DNA of 48,272 nt from CAINVV01 sp037129695 (GCA_037129695.1 JBAXUL010000018.1:1-48272); one strand, 5' to 3'. Shown: positions 1 through 9,454, counted from the stretch's first letter. Notes: generated by a model not told the origin, from the letters alone. A program made the numbers and translations.

Positions 1-1319
1 TAATTAACTTGATCTTTTGCCTGGGTCTGCAGGCCCAGAAAGTAAATGATTCAACCACCCCGCTTCACCTGATGGCTCCCGGTTACGACACTCCTTACGG
101 GAAACCTGAGGTAAAGAACATCACGGTAGTACTGGATAAAATCTACACCTATCTCAATGCAGTCACGCCGACGGTATTGATCAACAAGGAGACGCAGGCA
201 GAAGTAACGGATTATTCCGCGATTGATGCCAACACCATCTTCAAACCGGGTGATTTCAGGTTACTCAGTTATGAATGGGGTGTTACTTATGCAGGAATGC
301 TTCTGGCCACACAGGTCACAGGCGATCCAAAATATGCGGACTATACCAAAAGCAGGCTGAAGTTTCTGGCTGAGATCCGTCCCTTATTTCTAAAACTGGA
401 ATTGACGCAACCCGGTTTGCATCATGCCATGTTCAGGACGCTTCACCCGCAGGCACTGGATGATTGTGGTGCAATCTGCGCGGCGATGATCAAAACCCAG
501 CGAATGGGTTTCGATGTTGACCTGAAACCGATGATCAATTCCACGATGGAGTACATCAGCGGTAAGGAATTTCGTTTGCCGGACGGTACGTTGGCGAGAA
601 ACCGGCCGCAACCCAACTCTCTCTGGCTGGATGATCTCTTTATGGCAGTCCCGGCCCTTGCTCAAATGGGCATATACACAGGCGAAATGAAGTACATGGA
701 TGATGCGGTCAAACAGGTGGTTCAGTTTTCGGACCGGATGTTCAACAATGAAAAGGGACTCTTCATGCACGGATGGATACTAGGCATGAATGAACATCCA
801 CAGTTTTACTGGGCACGTGCCAATGGATGGGCTGTCATGACGATGGTAGAACTTCTGGAAGTGCTGCCGCAGGATCACCCGGGTCGTCCAAGGGTATTGG
901 AATTATTGCGCAAGCACATTCGGGGACTGGCCAACTACCAGTCAGAGAAAGGATTCTGGCACCAACTGATCGACAGGTCAGACTCCTACCTGGAAACTTC
1001 AGCCACGGCCATTTATACCTATTCCATCGCCCGAGCCATCAACCGCGGTTATGTCGATGCCAAAGTATACGGTCCGATGGTTTGCCTGGCCTGGAATGCG
1101 GTGTCATCCAAAGTCAACGAAAAAGGGGAGGTGGAAGGCACCTGCGTAGGTACCGGAATGGGATTTGATCCGGCCTTCTATTATTACCGGCCTGTCAACG
1201 TCTATGCAGCACATGGTTACGGTCCGGTTTTATTGGCCGGCTCAGAAATGATCCAACTAGTGAAATCACATAAAATTGAAATCAACGACAGCGCCGTGCA
1301 ATTTATTGATAGCAAATAG
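1..1319 (+). CDS. Glycoside hydrolase family 88/105, unsaturated uronyl hydrolase (5'-truncated by window edge)
   Basis: Likely hydrolyses the unsaturated uronic acid left at the non-reducing end of pectin or rhamnogalacturonan oligomers after lyase action. The reading frame is open to the left edge and the first visible codons look like the end of a Sec signal peptide (hydrophobic, then QAQK), so the true start is outside the window. Family marks are WLDDLFMAVP, whose adjacent aspartates (gat codons at 630 and 633) match the catalytic Asp region of YteR-type enzymes, ARANGW, and a C-terminal GYGPVLLAGSE typical of GH105. About 436 residues are visible, near full length. GH27 follows 32 bp downstream, so the two are probably cotranscribed. 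Substrate is inferred from the family; GH88 and GH105 cannot be separated by eye. Confidence 0.88.
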   Translation, partial: INLIFCLGLQAQKVNDSTTPLHLMAPGYDTPYGKPEVKNITVVLDKIYTYLNAVTPTVLINKETQAEVTDYSAIDANTIFKPGDFRLLSYEWGVTYAGMLLATQVTGDPKYADYTKSRLKFLAEIRPLFLKLELTQPGLHHAMFRTLHPQALDDCGAICAAMIKTQRMGFDVDLKPMINSTMEYISGKEFRLPDGTLARNRPQPNSLWLDDLFMAVPALAQMGIYTGEMKYMDDAVKQVVQFSDRMFNNEKGLFMHGWILGMNEHPQFYWARANGWAVMTMVELLEVLPQDHPGRPRVLELLRKHIRGLANYQSEKGFWHQLIDRSDSYLETSATAIYTYSIARAINRGYVDAKVYGPMVCLAWNAVSSKVNEKGEVEGTCVGTGMGFDPAFYYYRPVNVYAAHGYGPVLLAGSEMIQLVKSHKIEINDSAVQFIDSK

Positions 1320-1351
1320 AAATTGCAGTTTTGCCAAAAATCCATATTGAA

Positions 1352-2713
1352 ATGAGAAATTTCTGCTTACTTACCATTGCCTTTATTTTATTGGGTCTAC
1401 CATCACCGGGCCAATCCGACTTTCACTCATGGACACCGACTCCTCCGCTGGGGTGGAATAGCTGGGATTGTTACGGTCCCACGGTTGTGGAGAGTGATGT
1501 CAAAGCCAATGCCGACTATATGGCAGCTCATCTGAAGAAATTTGGTTGGCAATACATTGTGATTGATATCCGCTGGTATGTGGACAACGACAAAGCCCAC
1601 GGCTACAACGAAAAGGATCCTTCCTTCGTCATGGATGAATATGGCCGTTTTCTGCCTAGTCCGGTCCGATTTCCTTCCGCCGCCAACGGTCAGGGATTTA
1701 AGCCGATGGCTGATTACATCCATGCCAAAGGACTGAAATTTGGGATCCACATCATGCGGGGAATTCCAAAGGAAGCGGTGAAAAGAAATACTCCGGTGCT
1801 TGGGTCTCGCGTCAGCGCAGCAGATATTTACAATTCGGATTATTTGTGCAAATGGCTGAAAGACATGTATACGGTAGATCCCTTGAAAGAAGGTGCGCAG
1901 GAGTATTACAATTCACTTTTCAACCTTTATGCCGCCTGGGGACTGGATTTCGTAAAGATTGACGACCTTTCTGCTCCTTTTTACCATCAGGGCGAAATCG
2001 AACTTATCCGGAAGGCTATTGACCAGTCAGGCCGGAAGATCGTTCTGAGTACCTCTCCGGGTGAGACACCCGTTGCCAATCGCGACCATATTCAATCCCA
2101 TGCCAACATGTGGCGGATTGTCAATGACCTGTGGGACAACTGGAAACAGCTCAAAGAGGAGTTTGAGGTTTGCAACCGCTGGTCTGCCCACATCGGAGAC
2201 GGACATTTTCCTGATTGTGATATGCTGCCGTTGGGACACATCGGCATCAGGGCGGAGCGTGGCAACGACAGGATGAGCGGACTTTCAAATGATGAGCAAA
2301 TTACCATGATGACGCTCTTTTCAATTTTCCGCTCGCCACTTATGTTTGGGGGAAATTTGCCTGACAACGATGCGTTCACCTTGTCATTGATTACCAACAA
2401 GGAGGTGCTTTATGTGAACCAGCATAGTGCCGAAAACCGACAATTGTTCAATGAGGATGGTCAAGTAGCCTGGATAGCCAAAGATCCAAAATCAGGAGAT
2501 CAATTCCTGGCACTATTCAATATTTCAGAACCTGTGGCTCCGAATTCAGTTGAGTTGAAAAAAATATCTGTGATGCTAGACGAACTTGGGATCAATGGTT
2601 CTTGCATTGTAACCGATCTCTGGTCGGGGAAGAAACTGGGAAAATTTAAAGGCGAATTTGTTCAGAATATCCGGCCCCATGCATCGGGACTTTACAGAAT
2701 CTCATTCAAATAA
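1352..2713 (+). CDS. GH27 alpha-galactosidase-like enzyme, exported
   Basis: Retaining glycoside hydrolase expected to release terminal alpha-galactose (family GH27 also holds alpha-N-acetylgalactosaminidases and beta-L-arabinopyranosidases). The start at 1352 gives MRNFCLLTIAFILLG, a good Sec signal peptide; a ttg 21 bases upstream is in frame but less likely. The N-terminal PPLGWNSWDCYG motif is diagnostic of the clan D barrel. The nucleophile is probably D204 in FVKIDD and the acid/base D259 in MWRIVNDLWDNW (numbering from 1352). A small beta-sandwich C-terminal domain follows the barrel. Length of 453 residues is normal. It lies between two GH88/105 genes, which suits removal of galactosyl or arabinopyranosyl side chains from pectic material. 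Confidence 0.9.
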   Translation: MRNFCLLTIAFILLGLPSPGQSDFHSWTPTPPLGWNSWDCYGPTVVESDVKANADYMAAHLKKFGWQYIVIDIRWYVDNDKAHGYNEKDPSFVMDEYGRFLPSPVRFPSAANGQGFKPMADYIHAKGLKFGIHIMRGIPKEAVKRNTPVLGSRVSAADIYNSDYLCKWLKDMYTVDPLKEGAQEYYNSLFNLYAAWGLDFVKIDDLSAPFYHQGEIELIRKAIDQSGRKIVLSTSPGETPVANRDHIQSHANMWRIVNDLWDNWKQLKEEFEVCNRWSAHIGDGHFPDCDMLPLGHIGIRAERGNDRMSGLSNDEQITMMTLFSIFRSPLMFGGNLPDNDAFTLSLITNKEVLYVNQHSAENRQLFNEDGQVAWIAKDPKSGDQFLALFNISEPVAPNSVELKKISVMLDELGINGSCIVTDLWSGKKLGKFKGEFVQNIRPHASGLYRISFK

Positions 2714-2775
2714 TTGAAGAAAGGTTCAGAATAGGAATATGAAAATTCAATTCCATAAATTTAGTTGCAGAACAT

Positions 2776-3912
2776 ATGAAAAATGCAAATATCCTTCTTC
2801 TTTTGACCCTGGTCTTGTCCGTATCCGGAATGATAAAAGCTCAAAATCTTCCTACCCAAAAGGATATTTTGGAGAAAATGATCGCAGCCAATGCCTATTT
2901 TATGAACAAATGGCCTGATCCAGGCATGGTCATTGTCAATGACAAGACCCGCCCCAGCCATATCTGGACGCGAGCAGTATATTATGAAGGATTGATGGCT
3001 TTATACCAGATCAGTAAAGACAAATCCTATTATGATTATGCGGTAGCCTGGGGCGAATCGCACAAGTGGGGACTTAATGGAGGTATTCAGGTGAGGAATG
3101 CCGATAACCAGTGTTGTGGTCAGACCTACATCGATTTGTATTTGATTGATAAGAAACCTGAACGTATCAAAGATTTGAAAGCATCCATTGATCTGATGAT
3201 TGCTTCCGATAAATTGGATGACTGGACCTGGATTGATGCCCTGCAAATGGCCATGCCGGTTTTTGCCAAACTCGGGGTCCTGTACAATGACAATCGCTAT
3301 TACGAGCGGATGTATCAAATGTACAACCACAGCAAAACCGTCATGGGAGGCAAGGGGTTATACAATCCAAAGGATCACTTGTGGTGGCGTGACAAGGATT
3401 TTGTACCCCCGTACAAAGAACCCAACGGCGAGGATTGTTACTGGTCGAGGGGAAATGGCTGGGTTCTGGCTGCGCTGGTTAGGGTTTTGGAAATCATGCC
3501 GAAAGATGCGCCACACCGCAAAGAGTACCTGAAAACTTTTGAACAAATGGCAAAAGCCTTGGTACCCGTTCAACGGCAGGATGGTTTCTGGAATGCCAGT
3601 CTGCACGATCCGAATAATTTCGGAGGAAAGGAATTAAGCGGCACGGCTCTCTTCGCTTATTGCATGGCATGGGGAATCAACCAAGGAATTCTGAGTAAGA
3701 GGAAATACCAGCCTGTCGTCATCAGGGCTTGGAATGGCATGGTGAAGGACGCCGTTCATCCAAATGGCTTTTTGGGTCATGTTCAGGGAACCGGGAAACA
3801 ACCTTCCGATTCTCAGCCAACATCTTATGTCAGGGTTCCAAATTTTGAGGACTATGGTTTGGGTTGCTTTTTGCTGGCGGGAAGCGAAGTCTATCGGCTC
3901 GTTAAGGAGTAA
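2776..3912 (+). CDS. GH105-type unsaturated rhamnogalacturonyl hydrolase, exported
   Basis: Second unsaturated uronyl hydrolase of the locus. The N-terminus (MKNANILLLLTLVLSVSG) is a Sec signal peptide. The (alpha/alpha)6-barrel marks are WTWIDALQMAMP, in which D154 is the probable catalytic aspartate, WSRGNGWVLAALVRVLE, and the C-terminal YGLGCFLLAGSEVYRL. The 378 residues match YteR/YesR-like enzymes. It follows GH27 by 62 bp on the same strand and may belong to the same operon. It differs clearly from the first gene of the window, so the two may prefer different linkages or oligomer lengths (inference). Confidence 0.9.
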   Translation: MKNANILLLLTLVLSVSGMIKAQNLPTQKDILEKMIAANAYFMNKWPDPGMVIVNDKTRPSHIWTRAVYYEGLMALYQISKDKSYYDYAVAWGESHKWGLNGGIQVRNADNQCCGQTYIDLYLIDKKPERIKDLKASIDLMIASDKLDDWTWIDALQMAMPVFAKLGVLYNDNRYYERMYQMYNHSKTVMGGKGLYNPKDHLWWRDKDFVPPYKEPNGEDCYWSRGNGWVLAALVRVLEIMPKDAPHRKEYLKTFEQMAKALVPVQRQDGFWNASLHDPNNFGGKELSGTALFAYCMAWGINQGILSKRKYQPVVIRAWNGMVKDAVHPNGFLGHVQGTGKQPSDSQPTSYVRVPNFEDYGLGCFLLAGSEVYRLVKE

Positions 3913-3957
3913 CGGAATATCTTGTTAATCTACTGAGTTGAAACAACTGAAAATGTT

Positions 3958-4000
3958 CCCTTTGTTGTGAATTTTTTTTTATTACAAAGGGCTCAAAGGA
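3958..4000. repeat. Degenerate palindromic repeat (REP-like), member 1
   Basis: An inverted repeat CCCTTTGT (3958-3965) / ACAAAGGG (3984-3991) around an A/T-rich loop, followed by CTCAAAGGA. It lies in the 114-bp gap between convergent genes (GH105 and ThuA). The arm sequence and the T-rich loop resemble the clearer repeats at 12937-12985 and 29498-29545. It could act as a bidirectional terminator; membership of the repeat family is less sure than for the others. Confidence 0.45.
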
Positions 4001-4026
4001 TAACATGAAGTTTCACATAGGAGAAC

Positions 4027-4770
4027 CTATTTACTGCCGGCAAAACTCCATTCAATCGCTTGCTTCAACAGCCTTCTGAAATTTTTGTTCTGAAAAGTTG
4101 GCGTGTCATGTCCACTTTGCAAGGTGATAATTCTTGATTTACCATATTGCCATGCCCAACCAATCACGGTATTGCTTGATTCTTCGGTGGTTGTCAAAAG
4201 CGGCTCGATGCCGGGTTCGGTGAAATAGCCTTTGTAAGTCTCGTCAAACAGTTCAAAATCCTTTACACCTTTTGTGACCGGATGCTTTTTTCCTGCGACA
4301 TTAGCCCTGAAATGAATATCATGAATATAGGAGCAAGCGGCATATTCCTTGCCATCGACTACCGTCGGCTTGTGGAAATATTTTCCGCCAATGATATGCC
4401 AGTACTCAGGCCACTCGTCAAAAGCGCAAATACTGTGGTGCAAAACGACAACCGGTTTCCCCTCCCGAATGCATTCCGCTACTATTTTCTCTTGCTCAGG
4501 AGTTATTTTTTGCCACATATGATAGAATACCAGAACATCGTAACTGGTCCTGTTTTCAGGTATAAACTCGTCAAAGGCAGCCGGGAATTCGACAACCCGA
4601 CTGGTAATGTTCTTCCCCAAACCATTGAGCATTTCATCAAACGTAATTTTATTGTAACTGTGTCCTCCGGTTACAACCAGAATTCTGACAGGTGCTTTGG
4701 CTAAAGCGTCGGCAGGTATAGACAGAAAAGCGGAAAAGAAAAAGATGGCAGCAGAAATTAGGATCCTCAT
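4027..4770 (-). CDS. ThuA-like domain protein, exported
   Basis: ThuA-fold (glutamine amidotransferase-like) protein; in Bacteroidota these accompany sugar-degrading gene sets, but the biochemical activity of the family is poorly defined. The start at 4770 gives MRILISAAIFFFSAFLSIPADA, a Sec signal peptide; upstream in-frame codons to 4857 would put the signal peptide internally and are rejected. Recognisable parts are ILVVTGGHSYN at the start of the fold, LVFYHMWQKITPEQE, VVVLHHSICAFDEWPEYW and a C-terminal GKSRIITLQSGHD. Length of 247 residues is usual. It is convergent with the GH105 gene and likely functions in the periplasm. Confidence 0.85.
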   Translation of the reverse strand: MRILISAAIFFFSAFLSIPADALAKAPVRILVVTGGHSYNKITFDEMLNGLGKNITSRVVEFPAAFDEFIPENRTSYDVLVFYHMWQKITPEQEKIVAECIREGKPVVVLHHSICAFDEWPEYWHIIGGKYFHKPTVVDGKEYAACSYIHDIHFRANVAGKKHPVTKGVKDFELFDETYKGYFTEPGIEPLLTTTEESSNTVIGWAWQYGKSRIITLQSGHDTPTFQNKNFRRLLKQAIEWSFAGSK

Positions 4771-4970
4771 GATTGAATTTGATTTATTTTTTGCTTCGGG
4801 TTTGCCGGAATTTGAATACTTGTAAAATTGCATGTTTTCAATTGGTGATTTCAACAAAAATGCAATTAATATCAGTCAACACAACGTTGGTATCAGTTAA
4901 TATTTCATCTGAAAGAAGCAAAATAAGCATATTTTTTTATGTAACGTGTACAATTTTAATAGATTCCATA

Positions 4971-4978
4971 TACCTTTG
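4971..4978 (+). promoter_or_regulatory. Bacteroidota -7 box (TACCTTTG) for the histidine kinase
   Basis: TACCTTTG exactly matches the TAnnTTTG -7 consensus of the Bacteroidota primary sigma factor. It lies 96 bases upstream of the histidine-kinase ATG. This gap (4771-5074) holds no gene on either strand; no clear -33 element was found. Confidence 0.55.
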
Positions 4979-5074
4979 GGGTAAGAAAGATCGTATTCGT
5001 TTTTAATTATTACTGTCGTAATATACTGACCAAACTATATTATACCATAATACTCATTAAATCAGACAAATACC

Positions 5075-6280
5075 ATGATTGCGCCCATCATCCCGATTGA
5101 CGAATTCCAACGGCTTGAAGCTCTGAAGGAGTATTTAATTTTGGATACTATTCCTGAAAAAGAGTACGATGAAATAACCTTCCTTGCTTCTCTTATTTGC
5201 AAAACTCCCATATCCATGATCAGCCTGATCGATGAAAAAAGGCAATGGTTTAAATCCCATCATGGTACTGATACCACACAGATACCCAGAGAGATTGCGT
5301 TTTGCGGCCATGCGCTCGATGACAAGAACAGTCCTTTCATTGTAACCGACTCCCGGCTTGACCATCGGTTTCACGACAATCCCCTGGTAACAGGCGATCC
5401 CTATTGCGTTTTTTATGCCGGTGTACCACTGGTCAATGACGAGGGATATGCATTGGGAGTCCTTTGCGTCATAGACCATGAACCTCACGTTCTGGATGAA
5501 TCTCAGATTGCGGCATTAAAGGCATTGTCGAATCAGGTGGGACGGCTTTTGGAACTGCGAAAGAAGGCAAGAAAGCTGGAATCCCTGATCAACAATCTGG
5601 AGATCAAAATCATGAGTCTCGAAAAATTTGCCAGTGTGGCTGCCCATGACATTAAATCTCCGTTGTGCAGTATTGTGATGATGACAGAGTTGTTTCAGGA
5701 GCAATATGCAGGACAGATGGATGAGGAAGGATTGGAATTGTTGCAAATGATCAGCAGCTCAACCATTACGCTCACTCAATTGATTGATGGTATCCTCAAA
5801 TACAGCAAGAATTCAAAAGTATTGGCCGAAAGCAAGGAAAATCTTTCTTTGAGACAACTTATTTCTGACATTATCCCTTTGATTGATTCGGCGCATGAAG
5901 CCAGATTCCAAATTTCGCCCAAACATGATATTGTGGTCTATTCCAACAGAATCGCGCTGGAGCAGATACTCATCAATCTAATCACCAATGGGATTAAGTA
6001 CAACGATAAAAATGATGTTTTAATTTCGATCCTCATCGAAGAGAAGGAAGAAAATATCAGGATCAATGTTATCGATAATGGACCAGGAATTGACCATCTG
6101 CACAAGGATAGGATTTTTGAGATCTTTGAGACGAACCACGCGATGGATCGGTTTGGAGAAAAGGGGAATGGCATCGGACTAGCTACGGTAAAGACCCTGG
6201 TTGAAGGTCTTGGAGGATCTATTAAGTTGATTTCCAATCCGGGAGAGGGTGCTAATTTTGAATTTACGATCAAAAAATAG
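5075..6280 (+). CDS. Soluble GAF-domain sensor histidine kinase
   Basis: Two-component sensor kinase without signal peptide or membrane segments, hence cytoplasmic. Residues about 1-165 are a GAF domain of the type with IAFCGHAL, DHRFHDNPLV and ALGVLCVID. A short coiled linker follows, then a HisKA domain with phospho-acceptor H191 in VAAHDIKSPL. The HATPase domain shows the N box (NLITNGIKYND), G1 (VIDNGPGI) and G2 (GNGIGLATVKTLVEGLGG). Length of 401 is normal for this architecture. No response regulator is adjacent, so its partner is encoded elsewhere. The stimulus is unknown. A terminator hairpin follows 50 bp after the stop. Confidence 0.92.
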   Translation: MIAPIIPIDEFQRLEALKEYLILDTIPEKEYDEITFLASLICKTPISMISLIDEKRQWFKSHHGTDTTQIPREIAFCGHALDDKNSPFIVTDSRLDHRFHDNPLVTGDPYCVFYAGVPLVNDEGYALGVLCVIDHEPHVLDESQIAALKALSNQVGRLLELRKKARKLESLINNLEIKIMSLEKFASVAAHDIKSPLCSIVMMTELFQEQYAGQMDEEGLELLQMISSSTITLTQLIDGILKYSKNSKVLAESKENLSLRQLISDIIPLIDSAHEARFQISPKHDIVVYSNRIALEQILINLITNGIKYNDKNDVLISILIEEKEENIRINVIDNGPGIDHLHKDRIFEIFETNHAMDRFGEKGNGIGLATVKTLVEGLGGSIKLISNPGEGANFEFTIKK

Positions 6281-6329
6281 TCTGAATATCAGATAAATTT
6301 TGGTGCTGTTTCCGGGATTAACCAAATGA

Positions 6330-6366
6330 ATCGCCCCTGAAGTCTCGCATGCGCTTCAGGGGCGAT
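6330..6366. terminator. Strong bidirectional terminator hairpin
   Basis: Perfect 13-bp stem: ATCGCCCCTGAAG (6330-6342) pairs with CTTCAGGGGCGAT (6354-6366) across an 11-nt loop, followed by an A/T-rich tract. It sits between the convergent histidine kinase and Spy-like genes, so it can serve both. Confidence 0.8.
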
Positions 6367-6444
6367 CCATTTTATCATCCATCATGTTGGTAATATTCAA
6401 CCAAAAGAAATGGTTTAGGTTGGGTTATTTTACCAATGAATATT

Positions 6445-6915
6445 TCACCTCAAATTGCGTTTCATTCCAGCCTGTCTTTGCCCTTCTTTCATCTTCGCAT
6501 GGAGAAGATCGAATTTCATCTTTTGTTCGTCGGATAACCCGGTTCGCATCTCGACAATCCGTCTGGCCTGAATCTTGGCCATTTCTACTCTTATCCCGCC
6601 TATCTTTTCGATGTTTTTGTTGATGGCAGTAAAATCTGGTTTTTCAGCTGTCACCAGCGTCCTTTGGTGCGCTTCGGCTTCGCCAAGCTCATTTCTCAGG
6701 GGTTGAAGGCTCTTGTGCATCGCAATGGCACTCTGCTTAAACGCTCCCTTCTGTTCCTCTGTGAGGTTGAGCTGATTGGCGGCACCTTCCATTTTGTTCA
6801 TCCGGGCAACTCTTGTGTCCTTCATTTGTTTTTTTGCAAGTAAGTCGGAAGTCTGAGCGACCAATGCAAACGACAGCGTCATCAGAATCAATGACACTAA
6901 AATTTTTGCTTTCAT
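6445..6915 (-). CDS. Spy/CpxP-like small periplasmic protein
   Basis: A 156-residue exported protein with a Sec signal peptide (MKAKILVSLILMTLSFALVAQ). The rest is predicted all-helical and highly charged, with two LTxxQ-like repeats, NLTEEQKGAF and GLSDEQKMKF, the hallmark of the Spy/CpxP fold. E. coli Spy is an ATP-independent periplasmic chaperone and CpxP senses envelope stress; a similar role is inferred here. It stands alone, convergent with the histidine kinase; no clear TAnnTTTG box was found upstream. Weak sequence conservation is normal for the family. Confidence 0.75.
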   Translation of the reverse strand: MKAKILVSLILMTLSFALVAQTSDLLAKKQMKDTRVARMNKMEGAANQLNLTEEQKGAFKQSAIAMHKSLQPLRNELGEAEAHQRTLVTAEKPDFTAINKNIEKIGGIRVEMAKIQARRIVEMRTGLSDEQKMKFDLLHAKMKEGQRQAGMKRNLR

Positions 6916-7071
6916 AACGTCTATTCTTTAAAGTGATAATTAAAACCAAATCAAAACCACCTTTTAGATACGGGCAGTGCCAAAAAGTTAAATGGCCTGA
7001 CAGGCTTTTAACAATGTTTAATGAAACACATTCAGTTGGGATGAATAGACGGAAGATTATAAGATAGTGTA

Positions 7072-8022
7072 TCAGTTTTGTGCGTCGATTTTTTTCAAGG
7101 CGCTCCTGATTTCTTTCAGGAAACGAGGGACTGTCAGGATTGGATCGCCATCTCCAAGTGTCTCGAGTGGAAGGTATCCGCGGTAACGCGATTCTTGAAT
7201 GATTGTCATCAGTTTGTCGAGATCGGTTTTTTGCTCTTTCCCATCGACAAACAGTTTCTCCTTCAACTGCCAGTTGACTGCAAAAGGGATGGCTTTCGCG
7301 ATCTCCCGGTAGGGGTCACCAGACCGGAAACTGCCGATGTCGAGTATCAGTCCGCACCAGTCAGGATCTACCCTGGAGAGGATCTCTATAGCCTGATCGG
7401 CAGTCTTGATAAAATCGTTGTGGTTTTGAATGGCCACCACTACACCGTGCGCTTTGCCAAATTCCACACACTCTTTCAAAGCCTCCACGACCTGGTCGAC
7501 CGCCTGCGCCCGGGTTAAGCCTTTCGGGTCAGCGGCCCCGGAAAAGACGCGAATGACGGGTGCTCCCAATTTTTCGGCTGCAATGATCCACTTCTTGACC
7601 AATTCGATACTGGCCTTGCGTTTTGCGGGATCCGGTTCCGTGAAGTCGTTTCGAACTCCGGTTCCACTGATCTCAACGCCCAACAGGAAGGCTTTCTGCC
7701 GGATATGGTACAAATATTCGTCGGAAGGGACTTCCGGGTAACCGGGAAAGTAATAGCCTGTCAGATCTGCCGCGTCAATTTGGTTCTGGGCACAAAATTC
7801 AAGCAGCTGGTCCAGGTTCATTGCTCCGCTTAGAAGGGGTTTGTTGAAAGAGTAGGCATTTAAACTTGTTTTTAGTCTTCCCGGCAGGTTTTTATACACT
7901 TTCCCATCCAGTTGAAAAGAAACAAAAAGCAGCACGAACAGTAGAAGGAAGGCTGTAATCTTGAAATATTTGTCTTTCATTTTGCTTGATATTTGAAAAA
8001 AAATGTCTTGAATATTTTTCAT
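7072..8022 (-). CDS. Exported sugar-phosphate isomerase/epimerase-like TIM barrel
   Basis: Xylose-isomerase-like TIM barrel (AP endonuclease 2 superfamily), usually a metal-dependent sugar isomerase or epimerase. Seen motifs are FVVAIQNHNDF-like VVAIQNHNDF, WCGLILDIGSF (a DxG metal-site position, with S where H is common) and GYLPLETLGDGD. An internal hydrophobic segment after MKDKYFK looks like a signal peptide or membrane anchor. Two starts are possible: 8022, 10 bp after the stop of the permease gene and preceded by AGGA, and 7980, which puts the hydrophobic segment at the N-terminus. The tight spacing shows cotranscription with the GntP permease, pointing to gluconate or a related sugar acid (inference). 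Confidence 0.8.
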   Translation of the reverse strand: MKNIQDIFFQISSKMKDKYFKITAFLLLFVLLFVSFQLDGKVYKNLPGRLKTSLNAYSFNKPLLSGAMNLDQLLEFCAQNQIDAADLTGYYFPGYPEVPSDEYLYHIRQKAFLLGVEISGTGVRNDFTEPDPAKRKASIELVKKWIIAAEKLGAPVIRVFSGAADPKGLTRAQAVDQVVEALKECVEFGKAHGVVVAIQNHNDFIKTADQAIEILSRVDPDWCGLILDIGSFRSGDPYREIAKAIPFAVNWQLKEKLFVDGKEQKTDLDKLMTIIQESRYRGYLPLETLGDGDPILTVPRFLKEIRSALKKIDAQN

Positions 8023-8032
8023 TATTCATTTC

Positions 8033-9454
8033 CTACATCACCCAGCTCATCATCATCACGGTAACGATGCCAACAACTCCGATGGCAGATTCCATCAGTG
8101 TCCAGGTCTGAAAGGTCTGTTTGACGCTCAGTCCGAAATACTCCTTGAACATCCAGAACCCTGAATCGTTAAAGTGAGACCACATTACACTTCCGGCTCC
8201 GGTGGCCAAAACCATTAATTCGGGAGAGGCTCCGGTTTGCTGTACAATAGGGAACATAATGGGTGCAGTGGTGAGTGTGGCGATGGTGGCTGACCCGATA
8301 GCCAGCCTGAAAATGGAGGCAACCACGAAAGCCATCAAATACGGGTTCATGTGAAAGGTGTCAGAGATGGTCCGGATGTAGGCAATCACATTGCTGTCTT
8401 TCAGCACCTGTGAGAACCCGCCACCTGCCGCGATGATCAGTACGATCATTGAAACGGCTCCGATGGAACCGGAAGCGGTAGCCATTACGTTGTCCATCGA
8501 ATTGCCTTTTCTCAGTCCAAGGGTGAAGATGGCAACTATAACTGACGTGAACAGGGCGACATTGGCATCGCTCAGGAACTTGAAAATGGTGAGCAGCAGT
8601 GCCAAGGAATGGGCAGGAAAGTTGCTGATTCCTTTCTGGGAAAACAGCTGAAAATAAAATCCGGTGATGTTATCGATACCAAGTTTGGTGAGTTCCGTTT
8701 TCACGGGAGGCATTCCGAAAATAATATCTGTTAAGGCTCCAAGAAGCATCAGGACAATGGGCGTAATGGCACATAAAATACTGATGCCCAATCCGGGCAG
8801 TTCACTCTTTTCGAAATGTCTTTCCTTGAAGAGTTCAGGGGGAGGCATCAATTTGATGTTCTTGAAGAAACGGGAGAACCAAATTCCGCCAATCAGGCAA
8901 CATGGTATCATCGGGACCAAACCATAGAGAAGGACTTTGTTGACGTTGGCCTCGTAAATAAATGAAACGTAGGTTGGAGCCGGGTGAGGAGGCAGAAAGC
9001 AATGCGTCACCGACAAAGAGGAGAGGAGGGGTATGGCCAGCCACAAAAGCGGCAACCTGGTGATTGCGGCAAAGGTGAAGATGAGCGGGATCAGCACCAG
9101 GAAACTGGCATTGTACATCATCGGCAACCCGACAAAGAAACCTGTAATCATCAGGGCATACTGGATATTTTTTAGGCCCATCAGGTCAATCATCCGGAAG
9201 GCGATGGTGTGGGCGGCGCCACTCTCCTCCAGGATTTTGCCAAGCATGGCACCAAACGCCAGAATCAGGAGCACTTTGCTCATGGTTTCTCCGACTCCTT
9301 TAACCACAGAATCCAGGATGTCCAGCAGGTTCATGTGGCTCAGCAGGCCAACGACAAAGGAGGTAATCAAAAGTGCGAGAAAGGCGTGGAATTTAAATTT
9401 GCCGATCAGTATCAAAAGGAGCACGAATCCTATTCCGACTACAAGCAGGGGCAT
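8033..9454 (-). CDS. GntP-family gluconate:H+ symporter
   Basis: Inner-membrane permease of the gluconate/GntP family (ion transporter superfamily), expected to import gluconate or a related sugar acid with protons. The 473 residues contain about twelve to fourteen hydrophobic segments; family-like stretches are AFGAMLGKILEESGAA, GLPMMYNASFLVLIPL, HCFLPPHPAPT and SATIATLTTAPIM. Length matches GntT/GntP (about 440-470). It is the first gene of a two-gene unit with the TIM-barrel isomerase. Members of the family also carry other hydroxy acids, so the substrate is not certain. Confidence 0.9.
   Translation of the reverse strand: MPLLVVGIGFVLLLILIGKFKFHAFLALLITSFVVGLLSHMNLLDILDSVVKGVGETMSKVLLILAFGAMLGKILEESGAAHTIAFRMIDLMGLKNIQYALMITGFFVGLPMMYNASFLVLIPLIFTFAAITRLPLLWLAIPLLSSLSVTHCFLPPHPAPTYVSFIYEANVNKVLLYGLVPMIPCCLIGGIWFSRFFKNIKLMPPPELFKERHFEKSELPGLGISILCAITPIVLMLLGALTDIIFGMPPVKTELTKLGIDNITGFYFQLFSQKGISNFPAHSLALLLTIFKFLSDANVALFTSVIVAIFTLGLRKGNSMDNVMATASGSIGAVSMIVLIIAAGGGFSQVLKDSNVIAYIRTISDTFHMNPYLMAFVVASIFRLAIGSATIATLTTAPIMFPIVQQTGASPELMVLATGAGSVMWSHFNDSGFWMFKEYFGLSVKQTFQTWTLMESAIGVVGIVTVMMMSWVM

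Noticed and set aside
4770..4857. Longer start for the ThuA-like protein from 4857
   Set aside because: The extra residues are polar and would precede a clear signal peptide that starts at 4770.
6970..7000. Sigma-54 promoter before the Spy-like gene (TTGGCAC on the minus strand)
   Set aside because: The -24-like TGGCAC is present but the required GC of the -12 element is missing at the correct spacing.
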